NCBI GenBank assembly: GCA_964057225.1
Contig: OZ059898.1
Span: 1,054,001 to 1,118,000, forward strand
Source: Auanema rhodensis
Lineage: Eukaryota > Nematoda > Chromadorea > Rhabditida > Rhabditidae
Direction of reading: 5' to 3'
Length of the DNA: 64,000 nt
Below, one piece after another: positions 1 to 11,231 of the stretch; within the stretch, counting starts at the first letter, position 1; each line of letters starts with the position of its first letter. Position numbers and translations under genes: made by a program. The notes beneath the pieces were generated by a model, which worked only from the letters and a program-made list of their open reading frames with translations, ran no database searches and was not told the DNA's origin.

Positions 1-172
1 TGTGTTATCAGATTTGCGCTAGCTTAAAAATGCACCGAGATATCGACTGATATAAATTCACACTTATATCCTCGATTTTCACCCTGAAGAATTAATTTTT
101 TCGTTGAATAACATTGTCCATCGTCTTTGCCTTGAAAAATGGAATCTAAAAACATCTACTTTTTGCTAAATT

Positions 173-213
173 ATTTTGAAATTTTTCGAAAAAATTTTTG
201 TCAAAATGTTTTT
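173..213. other. A/T-tract block with dyad symmetry (shown in M1)
   Basis: Successive A and T runs lie at p182-186, p189-194, p195-199, p203-206 and p209-213. ATTTTGA (p173-179) is complementary to TCAAAAT (p201-207) as an outer stem, and TTTTTCGAAAAA (p182-193) is a self-complementary centre. Runs of this kind often give rigid or curved DNA and resist nucleosome wrapping; curvature here is inferred, not calculated. This is also where monomers differ most (p175, 177, 184, 186, 187, 192, 193, 195). Confidence 0.6.
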
Positions 214-220
214 GGAAGCA

Positions 221-248
221 ATGTTGAGTGTACATGGAAACTCAACAT
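221..248. repeat. Perfect 9-bp inverted repeat, hairpin II (shown in M1)
   Basis: Arms ATGTTGAGT (221-229) and ACTCAACAT (240-248) are exact reverse complements around a 10-base loop. An alternative 6-bp pairing is offset by a few bases: AGTGTA (227-232) with TACACT (248-253). The stem is intact in almost all of the 182 monomers. The recurrent A239T change (M45, M52, M71, M111) lies in the loop. Only M139 (A240G, leaving a G:T wobble) and M165 (G223A) touch the stem. It sits inside the most conserved part of the monomer. Confidence 0.82.
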
Positions 249-399
249 ACACTAATGCATCATTTTTCAAACGATCATAACTAATTTTTGTATTAAGCGT
301 TTCTCAATGTAATATAGTGCATTCGATGCGGATTTTTAAGCTGCGTCGATCTGTGTTATCAGATTTGCGCTAGCTTAAAAATGCACCGAGATATCGACT

Positions 400-421
400 G
401 ATATAAGTTCACACTTATATC
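400..421. repeat. Perfect 9-bp inverted repeat, hairpin I (shown in M2)
   Basis: Arms GATATAAGT (400-408) and ACTTATATC (413-421) are exact reverse complements around the 4-base loop TCAC. This is p49-57 with p62-70 of each monomer. It is perfect in most monomers, which carry G56. Monomers with A56 (M1, M4, M13, M15, M28, M30 and others) have an A:C mismatch at 56:63. M160, M174 and M179 have A51, giving an A:A mismatch, and M167 has A64. It could extrude as a cruciform or fold in a transcript; no function is proven. Confidence 0.8.
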
Positions 422-529
422 CTCGATTTTCACCCTGAAGAATTAATTTTTTCGTTGAATAACATTGTCCATCGTCTTTGCCTTGAAAAATGGAATCTAA
501 AAACATCTACTTTTTGCTAAATTATTTTG

Positions 530-548
530 AAATTTTTTGAAAAAATTT
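530..548. repeat. Longer palindrome created by the C187T variant (shown in M2)
   Basis: In T187 monomers the A/T block reads AAATTTTTT (530-538), a single central G (539), then AAAAAATTT (540-548): 9-bp perfect arms. In C187 monomers the perfect palindrome is only TTTTTCGAAAAA (6-bp arms). T187 occurs in domains 1 and 2 (for example M2, M5, M7, M31, M32, M43, M63, M85, M107, M121 and M128) and was not seen after M128. Confidence 0.7.
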
Positions 549-1755
549 TTGTCAAAATGTTTTTGGAAGCAATGTTGAGTGTACATGGAAACTCAACATA
601 CACTAATGCATCATTTTTCAAACGATCATAACTAATTTTTGTATTAAGCGTTTCTCAATGTAATATAGTGCATTCGATGCGGATTTTTAAGCTGCGTCGA
701 TCTGTGTTATCAGATTTGCGCTAGCTTAAAAATGCACCGAGATATCGACTGATATAAGTTCACACTTATATCCTCGATTTTCACCCTGAAGAATTAATTT
801 TTTCGTTGAATAACATTGTCCATCGTCTTTGCCTTGAAAAATGGAATCTAAAAACATCTACTTTTTGCTAAATTATCTTGAAATTTTTCGAAAAAATTTT
901 TGTCAAAATGTTTTTGGAAGCAATGTTGAGTGTACATGGAAACTCAACATACACTAATGCATCATTTTTCAAACGATCATAACTAATTTTTGTATTAAGC
1001 GTTTCTCAATGTAATATAGTGCATTCGATGCGGATTTTTAAGCTGCGTCGATCTGTGTTATCAGATTTGCGCTAGCTTAAAAATGCACCGAGATATCGAC
1101 TGATATAAATTCACACTTATATCCTCGATTTTCACCCTGAAGAATTAATTTTTTCGTTGAATAACATTGTCCATCGTCTTTGCCTTGAAAAATGGAATCT
1201 AAAAACATCTACTTTTTGCTAAATTATTTTGAAATTTTTCGAAAAAATTTTTGTCAAAATGTTTTTGGAAGCAATGTTGAGTGTACATGGAAACTCAACA
1301 TACACTAATGCATCATTTTTCAAACGATCATAACTAATTTTTGTATTAAGCGTTTCTCAATGTAATATAGTGCATTCGATGCGGATTTTTAAGCTGCGTC
1401 GATCTGTGTTATCAGATTTGCGCTAGCTTAAAAATGCACCGAGATATCGACTGATATAAGTTCACACTTATATCCTCGATTTTCACCCTGAAGAATTAAT
1501 TTTTTCGTTGAATAACATTGTCCATCGTCTTTGCCTTGAAAAATGGAATCTAAAAACATCTACTTTTTGCTAAATTATTTTGAAATTTTTTGAAAAAATT
1601 TTTGTCAAAATGTTTTTGGAAGCAATGTTGAGTGTACATGGAAACTCAACATACACTAATGCATCATTTTTCAAACGATCATAACTAATTTTTGTATTAA
1701 GCGTTTCTCAATGTAGTATAGTGCATTCGATGCGGATTTTTAAGCTGCGTCGATC

Positions 1756-3861
1756 TGTGTTATCAGATTTGCGCTAGCTTAAAAATGCACCGAGATATCA
1801 ACTGATATAAGTTCACACTTATATCCTCGATTTTCACCCTGAAGAATTAATTTTTTCGTTGAATAACATTGTCCATCGTTTTTGCCTTGAAAAATGGAAT
1901 CTAAAAACATCTACTTTTTGCTAAATTATCTTGAAATTTTTCGAAAAAATTTTTGTCAAAATGTTTTTGGAAGCAATGTTGAGTGTACATGGAAACTCAA
2001 CATACACTAATGCATCATTTTTCAAACGATCATAACTAATTTTTGTATTAAGCGTTTCTCAATGTAATATAGTGCATTCGATGCGGATTTTTAAGCAGCG
2101 TCGATCTGTGATATCAGATTTGCGCTAGCTTAAAAATGCACCGAGATATCAACTGATATAAGTTCACACTTATATCCTCGATTTTCACCCTGAAGAATTA
2201 ATTTTTTCGTTGAATAACATTGTCCATCGTCTTTGCCTTGAAAAATGGAATCTAAAAACATCTACTTTTTGCTAAATTATTTTGAAATTTTTTGAAAAAA
2301 TTTTTGTCAAAATGTTTTTGGAAGCAATGTTGAGTGTACATGGAAACTCAACATACACTAATGCATCATTTTTCAAACGATCATAACTAATTTTTGTATT
2401 AAGCGTTTCTCAATGTAGTATAGTGCATTCGATGCGGATTTTTAAGCTGCGTCGATCTGTGTTATCAGATTTGCGCTAGCTTAAAAATGCACCGAGATAT
2501 CAACTGATATAAGTTCACACTTATATCCTCGATTTTCACCCTGAAGAATTAATTTTTTCTTTGAATAACATTATCCATCGTTTTTGCCTTGAAAAATGGA
2601 ATCTAAAAACATCTACTTTTTGCTAAATTATCTTGAAATTTTTCGAAAAAATTTTTGTCAAAATGTTTTTGGAAGCAATGTTGAGTGTACATGGAAACTC
2701 AACATACACTAATGCATCATTTTTCAAACGATCATAACTAATTTTTGTATTAAGCGTTTCTCAATGTAATATAGTGCATTCGATGCGGATTTTTAAGCAG
2801 CGTCGATCTGTGATATCAGATTTGCGCTAGCTTAAAAATGCACCGAGATATCAACTGATATAAGTTCACACTTATATCCTCGATTTTCACCCTGAAGAAT
2901 TAATTTTTTCGTTGAATAACATTGTCCATCGTCTTTGCCTTGAAAAATGGATTCTAAAAACATCTACTTTTTGCTAAATTATTTTGAAATTTTTTGAAAA
3001 AATTTTTGTCAAAATGTTTTTGGAAGCAATGTTGAGTGTACATGGAAACTCAACATACACTAATGCATCATTTTTCAAACGATCATAACTAATTTTTGTA
3101 TTAAGCGTTTCTCAATGTAGTATAGTGCATTCGATGCGGATTTTTAAGCTGCGTCGATCTGTGTTATCAGATTTGCGCTAGCTTAAAAATGCACCGAGAT
3201 ATCAACTGATATAAGTTCACACTTATATCCTCGATTTTCACCCTGAAGAATTAATTTTTTCTTTGAATAACATTATCCATCGTTTTTGCCTTGAAAAATG
3301 GAATCTAAAAACATCTACTTTTTGCTAAATTATCTTGAAATTTTTCGAAAAAATTTTTGTCAAAATGTTTTTGGAAGCAATGTTGAGTGTACATGGAAAC
3401 TCAACATACACTAATGCATCATTTTTCAAACGATCATAACTAATTTTTGTATTAAGCGTTTCTCAATGTAATATAGTGCATTCGATGCGGATTTTTAAGC
3501 AGCGTCGATCTGTGATATCAGATTTGCGCTAGCTTAAAAATGCACCGAGATATCAACTGATATAAGTTCACACTTATATCCTCGATTTTCACCCTGAAGA
3601 ATTAATTTTTTCGTTGAATAACATTGTCCATCGTCTTTGCCTTGAAAAATGGATTCTAAAAACATCTACTTTTTGCTAAATTATTTTGAAATTTTTCGAA
3701 ACAATTTTTGTCAAAATGTTTTTGGAAGCAATGTTGAGTGTACATGGAAACTCAACATACACTAATGCATCATTTTTCAAACGATCATAACTAATTTTTG
3801 TATTGAGCGTTTCTCAATGTAATATAGTGCATTTGATGCGGATTTTTAAGCTGCGTCGATC
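1756..3861 (+). repeat. Dimer run (M6-M11), 702-bp unit, three copies
   Basis: Pairs M6/M7, M8/M9 and M10/M11 alternate two types. The first has T125, T140, C175 and A342. The second begins TGTGA (A5) and has T175 with T187 and G312. M8 and M10 also share G103T and A116, and M9 and M11 share T144, so the last two dimers are the closest copies. M11 departs in its 3' part (C187, C192, A295G, A312, T324), a likely exchange point toward the M12 type. Confidence 0.75.
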
Positions 3862-6669
3862 TGTGTTATCAGATTTGCGCTAGCTTAAAAATGCACCGAG
3901 ATATCAACTGATATAAGTTCACACTTATATCCTCGATTTTCACCCTGAAGAATTAATTTTTTCGTTGAATAACATTGTCCATCGTCTTTGTCTTGAAAAA
4001 TGGAATCTAAAAACATCTACTTTTTGCTAAATTATTTTGAAATTTTTCGAAACAATTTTTGTCAAAATGTTTTTGGAAGCAATGTTGAGTGTACATGGAA
4101 ACTCAACATACACTAATGCATCATTTTTCAAACGATCATAACTAATTTTTGTATTAAGCGTTTCTCAATGTAATATAGTGCATTCGATGCGGATTTTTAA
4201 GCTGCGTCGATCTGTGTTATCAGATTTGCGCTAGCTTAAAAATGCACCGAGATATCGACTGATATAAATTCACACTTATATCCTCGATTTTCACCCTGAA
4301 GAATTAATTTTTTCGTTGAATAACATTGTCCATCGTCTCTGCCTTGAAAAAAGGAATCTAAAAACATCTACTTTTTGCTAAATTATTTTGAAATTTTTCG
4401 AAAAAATTTTTGTCAAAATGTTTTTGGAAGCAATGTTGAGTGTACATGGAAACTCAACATACACTAATGCATCATTTTTCAAACGATCATAACTAATTTT
4501 TGTATTAAGCGTTTCTCAATGTAGTATAGTGCATTTGATGCGGATTTTTAAGCTGCGTCGATCTGTGTTATCAGATTTGCGCTAGCTTAAAAATGCACCG
4601 AGATATCGACTGATATAAGTTCACACTTATATCCTCGATTTTCACCCTGAAGAATTAATTTTTTCGTTGAATAACATTGTCCATCGTCTTTGCCTTGAAA
4701 AATGGAATCTAAAAACATCTACTTTTTGCTAAATTATCTTGAAATTTTTCGAAAAAATTTTTGTCAAAATGTTTTTGGAAGCAATGTTGAGTGTACATGG
4801 AAACTCAACATACACTAATGCATCATTTTTCAAACGATCATAACTAATTTTTGTATTAAGCGTTTCTCAATGTAATATAGTGCATTCGATGCGGATTTTT
4901 AAGCTGCGTCGATCTGTGTTATCAGATTTGCGCTAGCTTAAAAATGCACCGAGATATCGACTGATATAAATTCACACTTATATCCTCGATTTTCACCCTG
5001 AAGAATTAATTTTTTCGTTGAATAACATTGTCCATCGTCTTTGCCTTGAAAAATGGAATTTAAAAACATCTACTTTTTGCTAAATTATCTTGAAATTTTT
5101 CGAAAAAATTTTTGTCAAAATGTTTTTGGAAGCAATGTTGAGTGTACATGGAAACTCAACATACACTAATGCATCATTTTTCAAACGATCATAACTAATT
5201 TTTGTATTAAGCGTTTCTCAATGGTATATAGTGCATTCGATGCGGATTTTTAAGCTGCGTCGATCTGTGTTATCAGATTTGCGCTAGCTTAAAAATGCAC
5301 CGAGATATCGACTGATATAAGTTCACACTTATATCCTCGATTTTCACCCTGAAGAATTAATTTTTTCGTTGAATAACATTGTCCATCGTTTTTGCCTTGA
5401 AAAATGGAATCTAAAAACATCTACTTTTTGCTAAATTATCTTGAAATTTTTCGAAAAAATTTTTGTCAAAATGTTTTTGGAAGCAATGTTGAGTGTACAT
5501 GGAAACTCAACATACACTAATGCATCATTTTTCAAACGATCATAACTAATTTTTGTATTAAGCGTTTCTCAATGTAATATAGTGCATTCGATGCGGATTT
5601 TTAAGCAGCGTCGATCTGTGATATCAGATTTGCGCTAGCTTAAAAATGCACCGAGATATCAACTGATATAAGTTCACACTTATATCCTCGATTTTCACCC
5701 TGAAGAATTAATTTTTTCGTTGAATAACATTGTCCATCGTCTTTGCCTTGAAAAATGGAATCTAAAAACATCTACTTTTTGCTAAATTATTTTGAAATTT
5801 TTTGAAAAAATTTTTGTCAAAATGTTTTTGGAAGCAATGTTGAGTGTACATGGAAACTCAACATACACTAATGCATCATTTTTCAAACGATCATAACTAA
5901 TTTTTGTATTAAGCGTTTCTCAATGTAGTATAGTGCATTCGATGCGGATTTTTAAGCTGCGTCGATCTGTGTTATCAGATTTGCGCTAGCTTAAAAATGC
6001 ACCGAGATATCAACTGATATAAGTTCACACTTATATCCTCGATTTTCACCCTGAAGAATTAATTTTTTCGTTGAATAACATTATCCATCGTTTTTGCCTT
6101 GAAAAATGGAATCTAAAAACATCTACTTTTTGCTAAATTATCTTGAAATTTTTCGAAAAAATTTTTGTCAAAATGTTTTTGGAAGCAATGTTGAGTGTAC
6201 ATGGAAACTCAACATACACTAATGCATCATTTTTCAAACGATCATAACTAATTTTTGTATTAAGCGTTTCTCAATGTAATATAGTGCATTCGATGCGGAT
6301 TTTTAAGCAGCGTCGATCTGTGATATCAGATTTGCGCTAGCTTAAAAATGCACCGAGATATCAACTGATATAAGTTCACACTTATATCCTCGATTTTCAC
6401 CCTGAAGAATTAATTTTTTCGTTGAATAACATTGTCCATCGTCTTTGCCTTGAAAAAAGGAATCTAAAAACATCTACTTTTTGCTAAATTATTTTGAAAT
6501 TTTTCGAAAAAATTTTTGTCAAAATGTTTTTGGAAGCAATGTTGAGTGTACATGGAAACTCAACATACACTAATGCATCATTTTTCAAACGATCATAACT
6601 AATTTTTGTATTAAGCGTTTCTCAATGTAATATAGTGCATTCGATGCGGATTTTTAAGCTGCGTCGATC
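3862..6669 (+). repeat. Mixed monomer block M12-M19
   Basis: Eight monomers in non-periodic order. M12: T130, C192. M13: G45/A56, C127, A140, G312, T324. M14: G45/G56, C175. M15: G45/A56, C175, with private C146T and a two-base change at p309-311. M16: T125, C175, A342. M17: A5, T187, G312. M18: A116, T125, A342. M19: A5, A140. The order M13-M17 resembles M59-M65 and M78-M84, suggesting a shared, partly deleted ancestral block. Confidence 0.65.
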
Positions 6670-9126
6670 TGTGTTATCAGATTTGCGCTAGCTTAAAAAT
6701 GCACCGAGATATCAACTGATATAAGTTCACACTTATATCCTCGATTTTCACCCTGAAGAATTAATTTTTTCGTTGAATAACATTGTCCATCGTCTTTGCC
6801 TTGAAAAAAGGAATCTAAAAACATCTACTTTTTGCTAAATTATTTTGAAATTTTTCGAAAACATTTTTGTCAAAATGTTTTTGGAAGCAATGTTGAGTGT
6901 ACATGGAAACTCAACATACACTAATGCATCATTTTTCAAACGATCATAACTAATTTTTGTATTAAGCGTTTCTCAATGTAATATAGTGCATTCGATGCGG
7001 ATTTTTAAGCTGCGTCGATCTGTGTTATCAGATTTGCGCTAGCTTAAAAATGCACCGAGATATCAACTGATATAAGTTCACACTTATATCCTCGATTTTC
7101 ACCCTGAAGAATTAATTTTTTCGTTGAATAACATTGTCCATCGTCTTTGCCTTGAAAAATGGAATCTAAAAACATCTACTTTTTGCTAAATTATCTTGAA
7201 ATTTTTCGAAAAAATTTTTGTCAAAATGTTTTTGGAAGCAATGTTGAGTGTACATGGAAACTCAACATACACTAATGCATCATTTTTCAAACGATCATAA
7301 CTAATTTTTGTATTAAGCGTTTCTCAATGTAATATAGTGCATTCGATGCGGATTTTTAAGCTGCGTCGATCTGTGTTATCAGATTTGCGCTAGCTTAAAA
7401 ATGCACCGAGATATCAACTGATATAAGTTCACACTTATATCCTCGATTTTCACCCTGAAGAATTAATTTTTTCGTTGAATAACATTGTCCATCGTCTTTG
7501 CCTTGAAAAAAGGAATCTAAAAACATCTACTTTTTGCTAAATTATTTTGAAATTTTTCGAAAACATTTTTGTCAAAATGTTTTTGGAAGCAATGTTGAGT
7601 GTACATGGAAACTCAACATACACTAATGCATCATTTTTCAAACGATCATAACTAATTTTTGTATTAAGCGTTTCTCAATGTAATATAGTGCATTCGATGC
7701 GGATTTTTAAGCTGCGTCGATCTGTGTTATCAGATTTGCGCTAGCTTAAAAATGCACCGAGATATCAACTGATATAAGTTCACACTTATATCCTCGATTT
7801 TCACCCTGAAGAATTAATTTTTTCGTTGAATAACATTGTCCATCGTCTTTGCCTTGAAAAATGGAATCTAAAAACATCTACTTTTTGCTAAATTATCTTG
7901 AAATTTTTCGAAAAAATTTTTGTCAAAATGTTTTTGGAAGCAATGTTGAGTGTACATGGAAACTCAACATACACTAATGCATCATTTTTCAAACGATCAT
8001 AACTAATTTTTGTATTAAGCGTTTCTCAATGTAATATAGTGCATTCGATGCGGATTTTTAAGCTGCGTCGATCTGTGTTATCAGATTTGCGCTAGCTTAA
8101 AAATGCACCGAGATATCAACTGATATAAGTTCACACTTATATCCTCGATTTTCACCCTGAAGAATTAATTTTTTCGTTGAATAACATTGTCCATCGTCTT
8201 TGCCTTGAAAAAAGGAATCTAAAAACATCTACTTTTTGCTAAATTATTTTGAAATTTTTCGAAAACATTTTTGTCAAAATGTTTTTGGAAGCAATGTTGA
8301 GTGTACATGGAAACTCAACATACACTAATGCATCATTTTTCAAACGATCATAACTAATTTTTGTATTAAGCGTTTCTCAATGTAATATAGTGCATTCGAT
8401 GCGGATTTTTAAGCTGCGTCGATCTGTGTTATCAGATTTGCGCTAGCTTAAAAATGCACCGAGATATCAACTGATATAAGTTCACACTTATATCCTCGAT
8501 TTTCACCCTGAAGAATTAATTTTTTCGTTGAATAACATTGTCCATCGTCTTTGCCTTGAAAAATGGAATCTAAAAACATCTACTTTTTGCTAAATTATCT
8601 TGAAATTTTTCGAAAAAATTTTTGTCAAAATGTTTTTGGAAGCAATGTTGAGTGTACATGGAAACTCAACATACACTAATGCATCATTTTTCAAACGATC
8701 ATAACTAATTTTTGTATTAAGCGTTTCTCAATGTAATATAGTGCATTCGATGCGGATTTTTAAGCTGCGTCGATCTGTGTTATCAGATTTGCGCTAGCTT
8801 AAAAATGCACCGAGATATCAACTGATATAAGTTCACACTTATATCCTCGATTTTCACCCTGAAGAATTAATTTTTTCGTTGAATAACATTGTCCATCGTC
8901 TTTGCCTTGAAAAAAGGAATCTAAAAACATCTACTTTTTGCTAAATTATTTTGAAATTTTTCGAAAACATTTTTGTCAAAATGTTTTTGGAAGCAATGTT
9001 GAGTGTACATGGAAACTCAACATACACTAATGCATCATTTTTCAAACGATCATAACTAATTTTTGTATTAAGCGTTTCTCAATGTAGTATAGTGCATTTG
9101 ATGCGGATTTTTAAGCTGCGTCGATC
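6670..9126 (+). repeat. Dimer run (M20-M26), 702-bp unit, 3.5 copies
   Basis: A strict alternation: M20, M22, M24 and M26 carry A140/T175/C193; M21, M23 and M25 carry T140/C175 with an intact A-run. Copies at 6670-7371, 7372-8073 and 8074-8775 look identical at every diagnostic site. M26 ends the run with G312/T324 instead of A312/C324. This is the clearest two-monomer repeat in the window. Confidence 0.85.
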
Positions 9127-11231
9127 TGTGTTATCAGATTTGCGCTAGCTTTAAAATGCACCGAGATATCAACTGATATAAGTTCACACTTATATCCTCG
9201 ATTTTCACCCTGAAGAATTAATTTTTTCGTTGAATAACATTGTCCATCGTCTTTGCCTTGAAAAAAGGAATCTAAAAACATCTACTTTTTGCTAAATTAT
9301 TTTGAAATTATTCGAAAAAATTTTTGTCAAAATGTTTTTGGAAGCAATGTTGAGTGTACATGGAAACTCAACATACACTAATGCATCATTTTTCAAACGA
9401 TCATAACTAATTTTTGTATTAAGCGTTTCTCAATGTAATATAGTGCATTCGATGCGGATTTTTAAGCTGCGTCGATCTGTGTTATCAGATTTGCGCTAGC
9501 TTAAAAATGCACCGAGATATCGACTGATATAAATTCACACTTATATCCTTGATTTTCACCCTGAAGAATTAATTTTTTCGTTGAATAACATTGTCCATCG
9601 TCTTTGCCTTGAAAAATGGATTCTAAAAACATCTACTTTTTGCTAAATTATCTTGAAATTTTTCGAAAAAATTTTTGTCAAAATGTTTTTGGAAGCAATG
9701 TTGAGTGTACATGGAAACTCAACATACACTAATGCATCATTTTTCAAACGATCATAACTAATTTTTGTATTAAGCGTTTCTCAATGTAATATAGTGCATT
9801 TGATGCGGATTTTTAAGCTGCGTCGATCTGTGTTATCAGATTTGCGCTAGCTTAAAAATGCACCGAGATATCAACTGATATAAGTTCACACTTATATCCT
9901 CGATTTTCACCCTGAAGAATTAATTTTTTCGTTGAATAACATTGTCCATCGTCTTTGTCTTGAAAAATGGAATCTAAAAACATCTACTTTTTGCTAAATT
10001 ATTTTGAAATTTTTCGAAACAATTTTTGTCAAAATGTTTTTGGAAGCAATGTTGAGTGTACATGGAAACTCAACATACACTAATGCATCATTTTTCAAAC
10101 GATCATAACTAATTTTTGTATTAAGCGTTTCTCAATGTAATATAGTGCATTCGATGCGGATTTTTAAGCTGCGTCGATCTGTGTTATCAGATTTGCGCTA
10201 GCTTAAAAATGCACCGAGATATCGACTGATATAAATTCACACTTATATCCTCGATTTTCACCCTGAAGAATTAATTTTTTCGTTGAATAACATTGTCCAT
10301 CGTCTCTGCCTTGAAAAAAGGAATCTAAAAACATCTACTTTTTGCTAAATTATTTTGAAATTTTTCGAAAAAATTTTTGTCAAAATGTTTTTGGAAGCAA
10401 TGTTGAGTGTACATGGAAACTCAACATACACTAATGCATCATTTTTCAAACGATCATAACTAATTTTTGTATTAAGCGTTTCTCAATGTAATATAGTGCA
10501 TTCGATGCGGATTTTTAAGCTGCGTCGATCTGTGTTATCAGATTTGCGCTAGCTTAAAAATGCACCGAGATATCAACTGATATAAGTTCACACTTATATC
10601 CTCGATTTTCACCCTGAAGAATTAATTTTTTCGTTGAATAACATTGTCCATCGTCTTTGCCTTGAAAATGGAATCTAAAAACATCTACTTTTTGCTAAAT
10701 TATTTTGAAATTTTTTGAAAAAATTTTTGTCAAAATGTTTTTGGAAGCAATGTTGAGTGTACATGGAAACTCAACATACACTAATGCATCATTTTTCAAA
10801 CGATCATAACTAATTTTTGTATTAAGCGTTTCTCAATGTAATATAGTGCATTCGATGCGGATTTTTAAGCTGCGTCGATCTGTGTTATCAGATTTGCGCT
10901 AGCTTAAAAATGCACCGAGATATCGACTGATATAAGTTCACACTTATATCCTCGATTTTCACCCTGAAGAATTAATTTTTTCGTTGAATAACATTGTCCA
11001 TCGTCTTTGCCTTGAAAAATGGAATCTAAAAACATCTACTTTTTGCTAAATTATTTCGAAATTTTTTGAAAAAATTTTTGTCAAAATGTTTTTGGAAGCA
11101 ATGTTGAGTGTACATGGAAACTCAACATACACTAATGCATCATTTTTCAAACGATCATAACTAATTTTTGTATTAAGCGTTTCTCAATGTAATATAGTGC
11201 ATTCGATGCGGATTTTTAAGCTGCGTCGATC
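9127..11231 (+). repeat. Six-monomer block, copy A (M27-M32), 2,105 bp
   Basis: Order of types: M27, T26/A140/A184; M28, G45/A56 with T73, T144, C175, T324; M29, T130/C192; M30, G45/A56 with C127/A140; M31, the 350-bp deletion monomer with T187; M32, G45/G56 with C177/T187. The same order follows directly in 11,232-13,336. The block is 6x351-1 bp because of the deletion in M31. Confidence 0.88.
10531..10880 (+). repeat. 350-bp monomer M31 (A-run deletion)
   Basis: One A is missing from the p135-139 run. T187 and A45/G56 background. Copied as M37 in the six-monomer duplication. Confidence 0.9.

Larger units (their letters stand above)
1..351 (+). repeat. Reference monomer M1
   Basis: This is the coordinate standard (p1-p351). 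Hand count gives 57 C and 52 G (31% G+C) and 13 CpG. Landmarks: inverted repeat p49-70 (imperfect here because p56 is A); a T-run followed by TCGTTGAATAAC at p96-112; A-run p135-139, where all array indels fall; A/T-tract block p173-213; inverted repeat p221-248; GC-richer end p319-351 ending GCTGCGTCGATC. M1 has G45, A56, T140, T175, C187, A312, C324 and T342, and is repeated as M4 at 1054-1404. The start phase is arbitrary; the biological unit boundary is unknown. Confidence 0.95.
1..2106 (+). repeat. Three-monomer block in two copies (M1-M3, M4-M6)
   Basis: M1-M3 (1-1053) and M4-M6 (1054-2106) have parallel order. First: G45/A56/T175/C187. Second: G45/G56/T175/T187. Third: T140/C175/C187. 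M5 differs from M2 by G312. M6 differs from M3 by A45, T125 and A342, so M6 joins the trimer to the dimer run that follows. Lag is 1,053 bp. Confidence 0.75.

Noticed and set aside
98-116. Possible CENP-B box at the T-run/TCGTTG motif of each monomer
   Set aside because: TTCG (p100-103) followed by A at p108 matches the 5' half of the CENP-B recognition pattern, but the required CGGG half is absent (p111-114 is ACAT). Variants C100 and T103 also destroy TTCG. A chance half-match is more likely.
1-351. Assignment to a named satellite (alpha satellite, Drosophila 1.688, Tribolium TCAST)
   Set aside because: Unit length near 350-360 bp and AT-richness resemble some insect satellites, but I recognise no diagnostic sequence and cannot run a search, so no name is given.
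1-351. Monomer as an ancient dimer of about 175 bp
   Set aside because: Comparing p1-175 with p176-351 by eye shows only short, low-complexity A/T similarities (for example CATCTACTTTTT with CATCATTTTT), not enough to support internal duplication.
5218-5235. Apparent insertion near the end of M15 (ATGGTATATAG)
   Set aside because: The unit is still 351 bp; it is a two-base substitution relative to ATGTAATATAG, not an indel.
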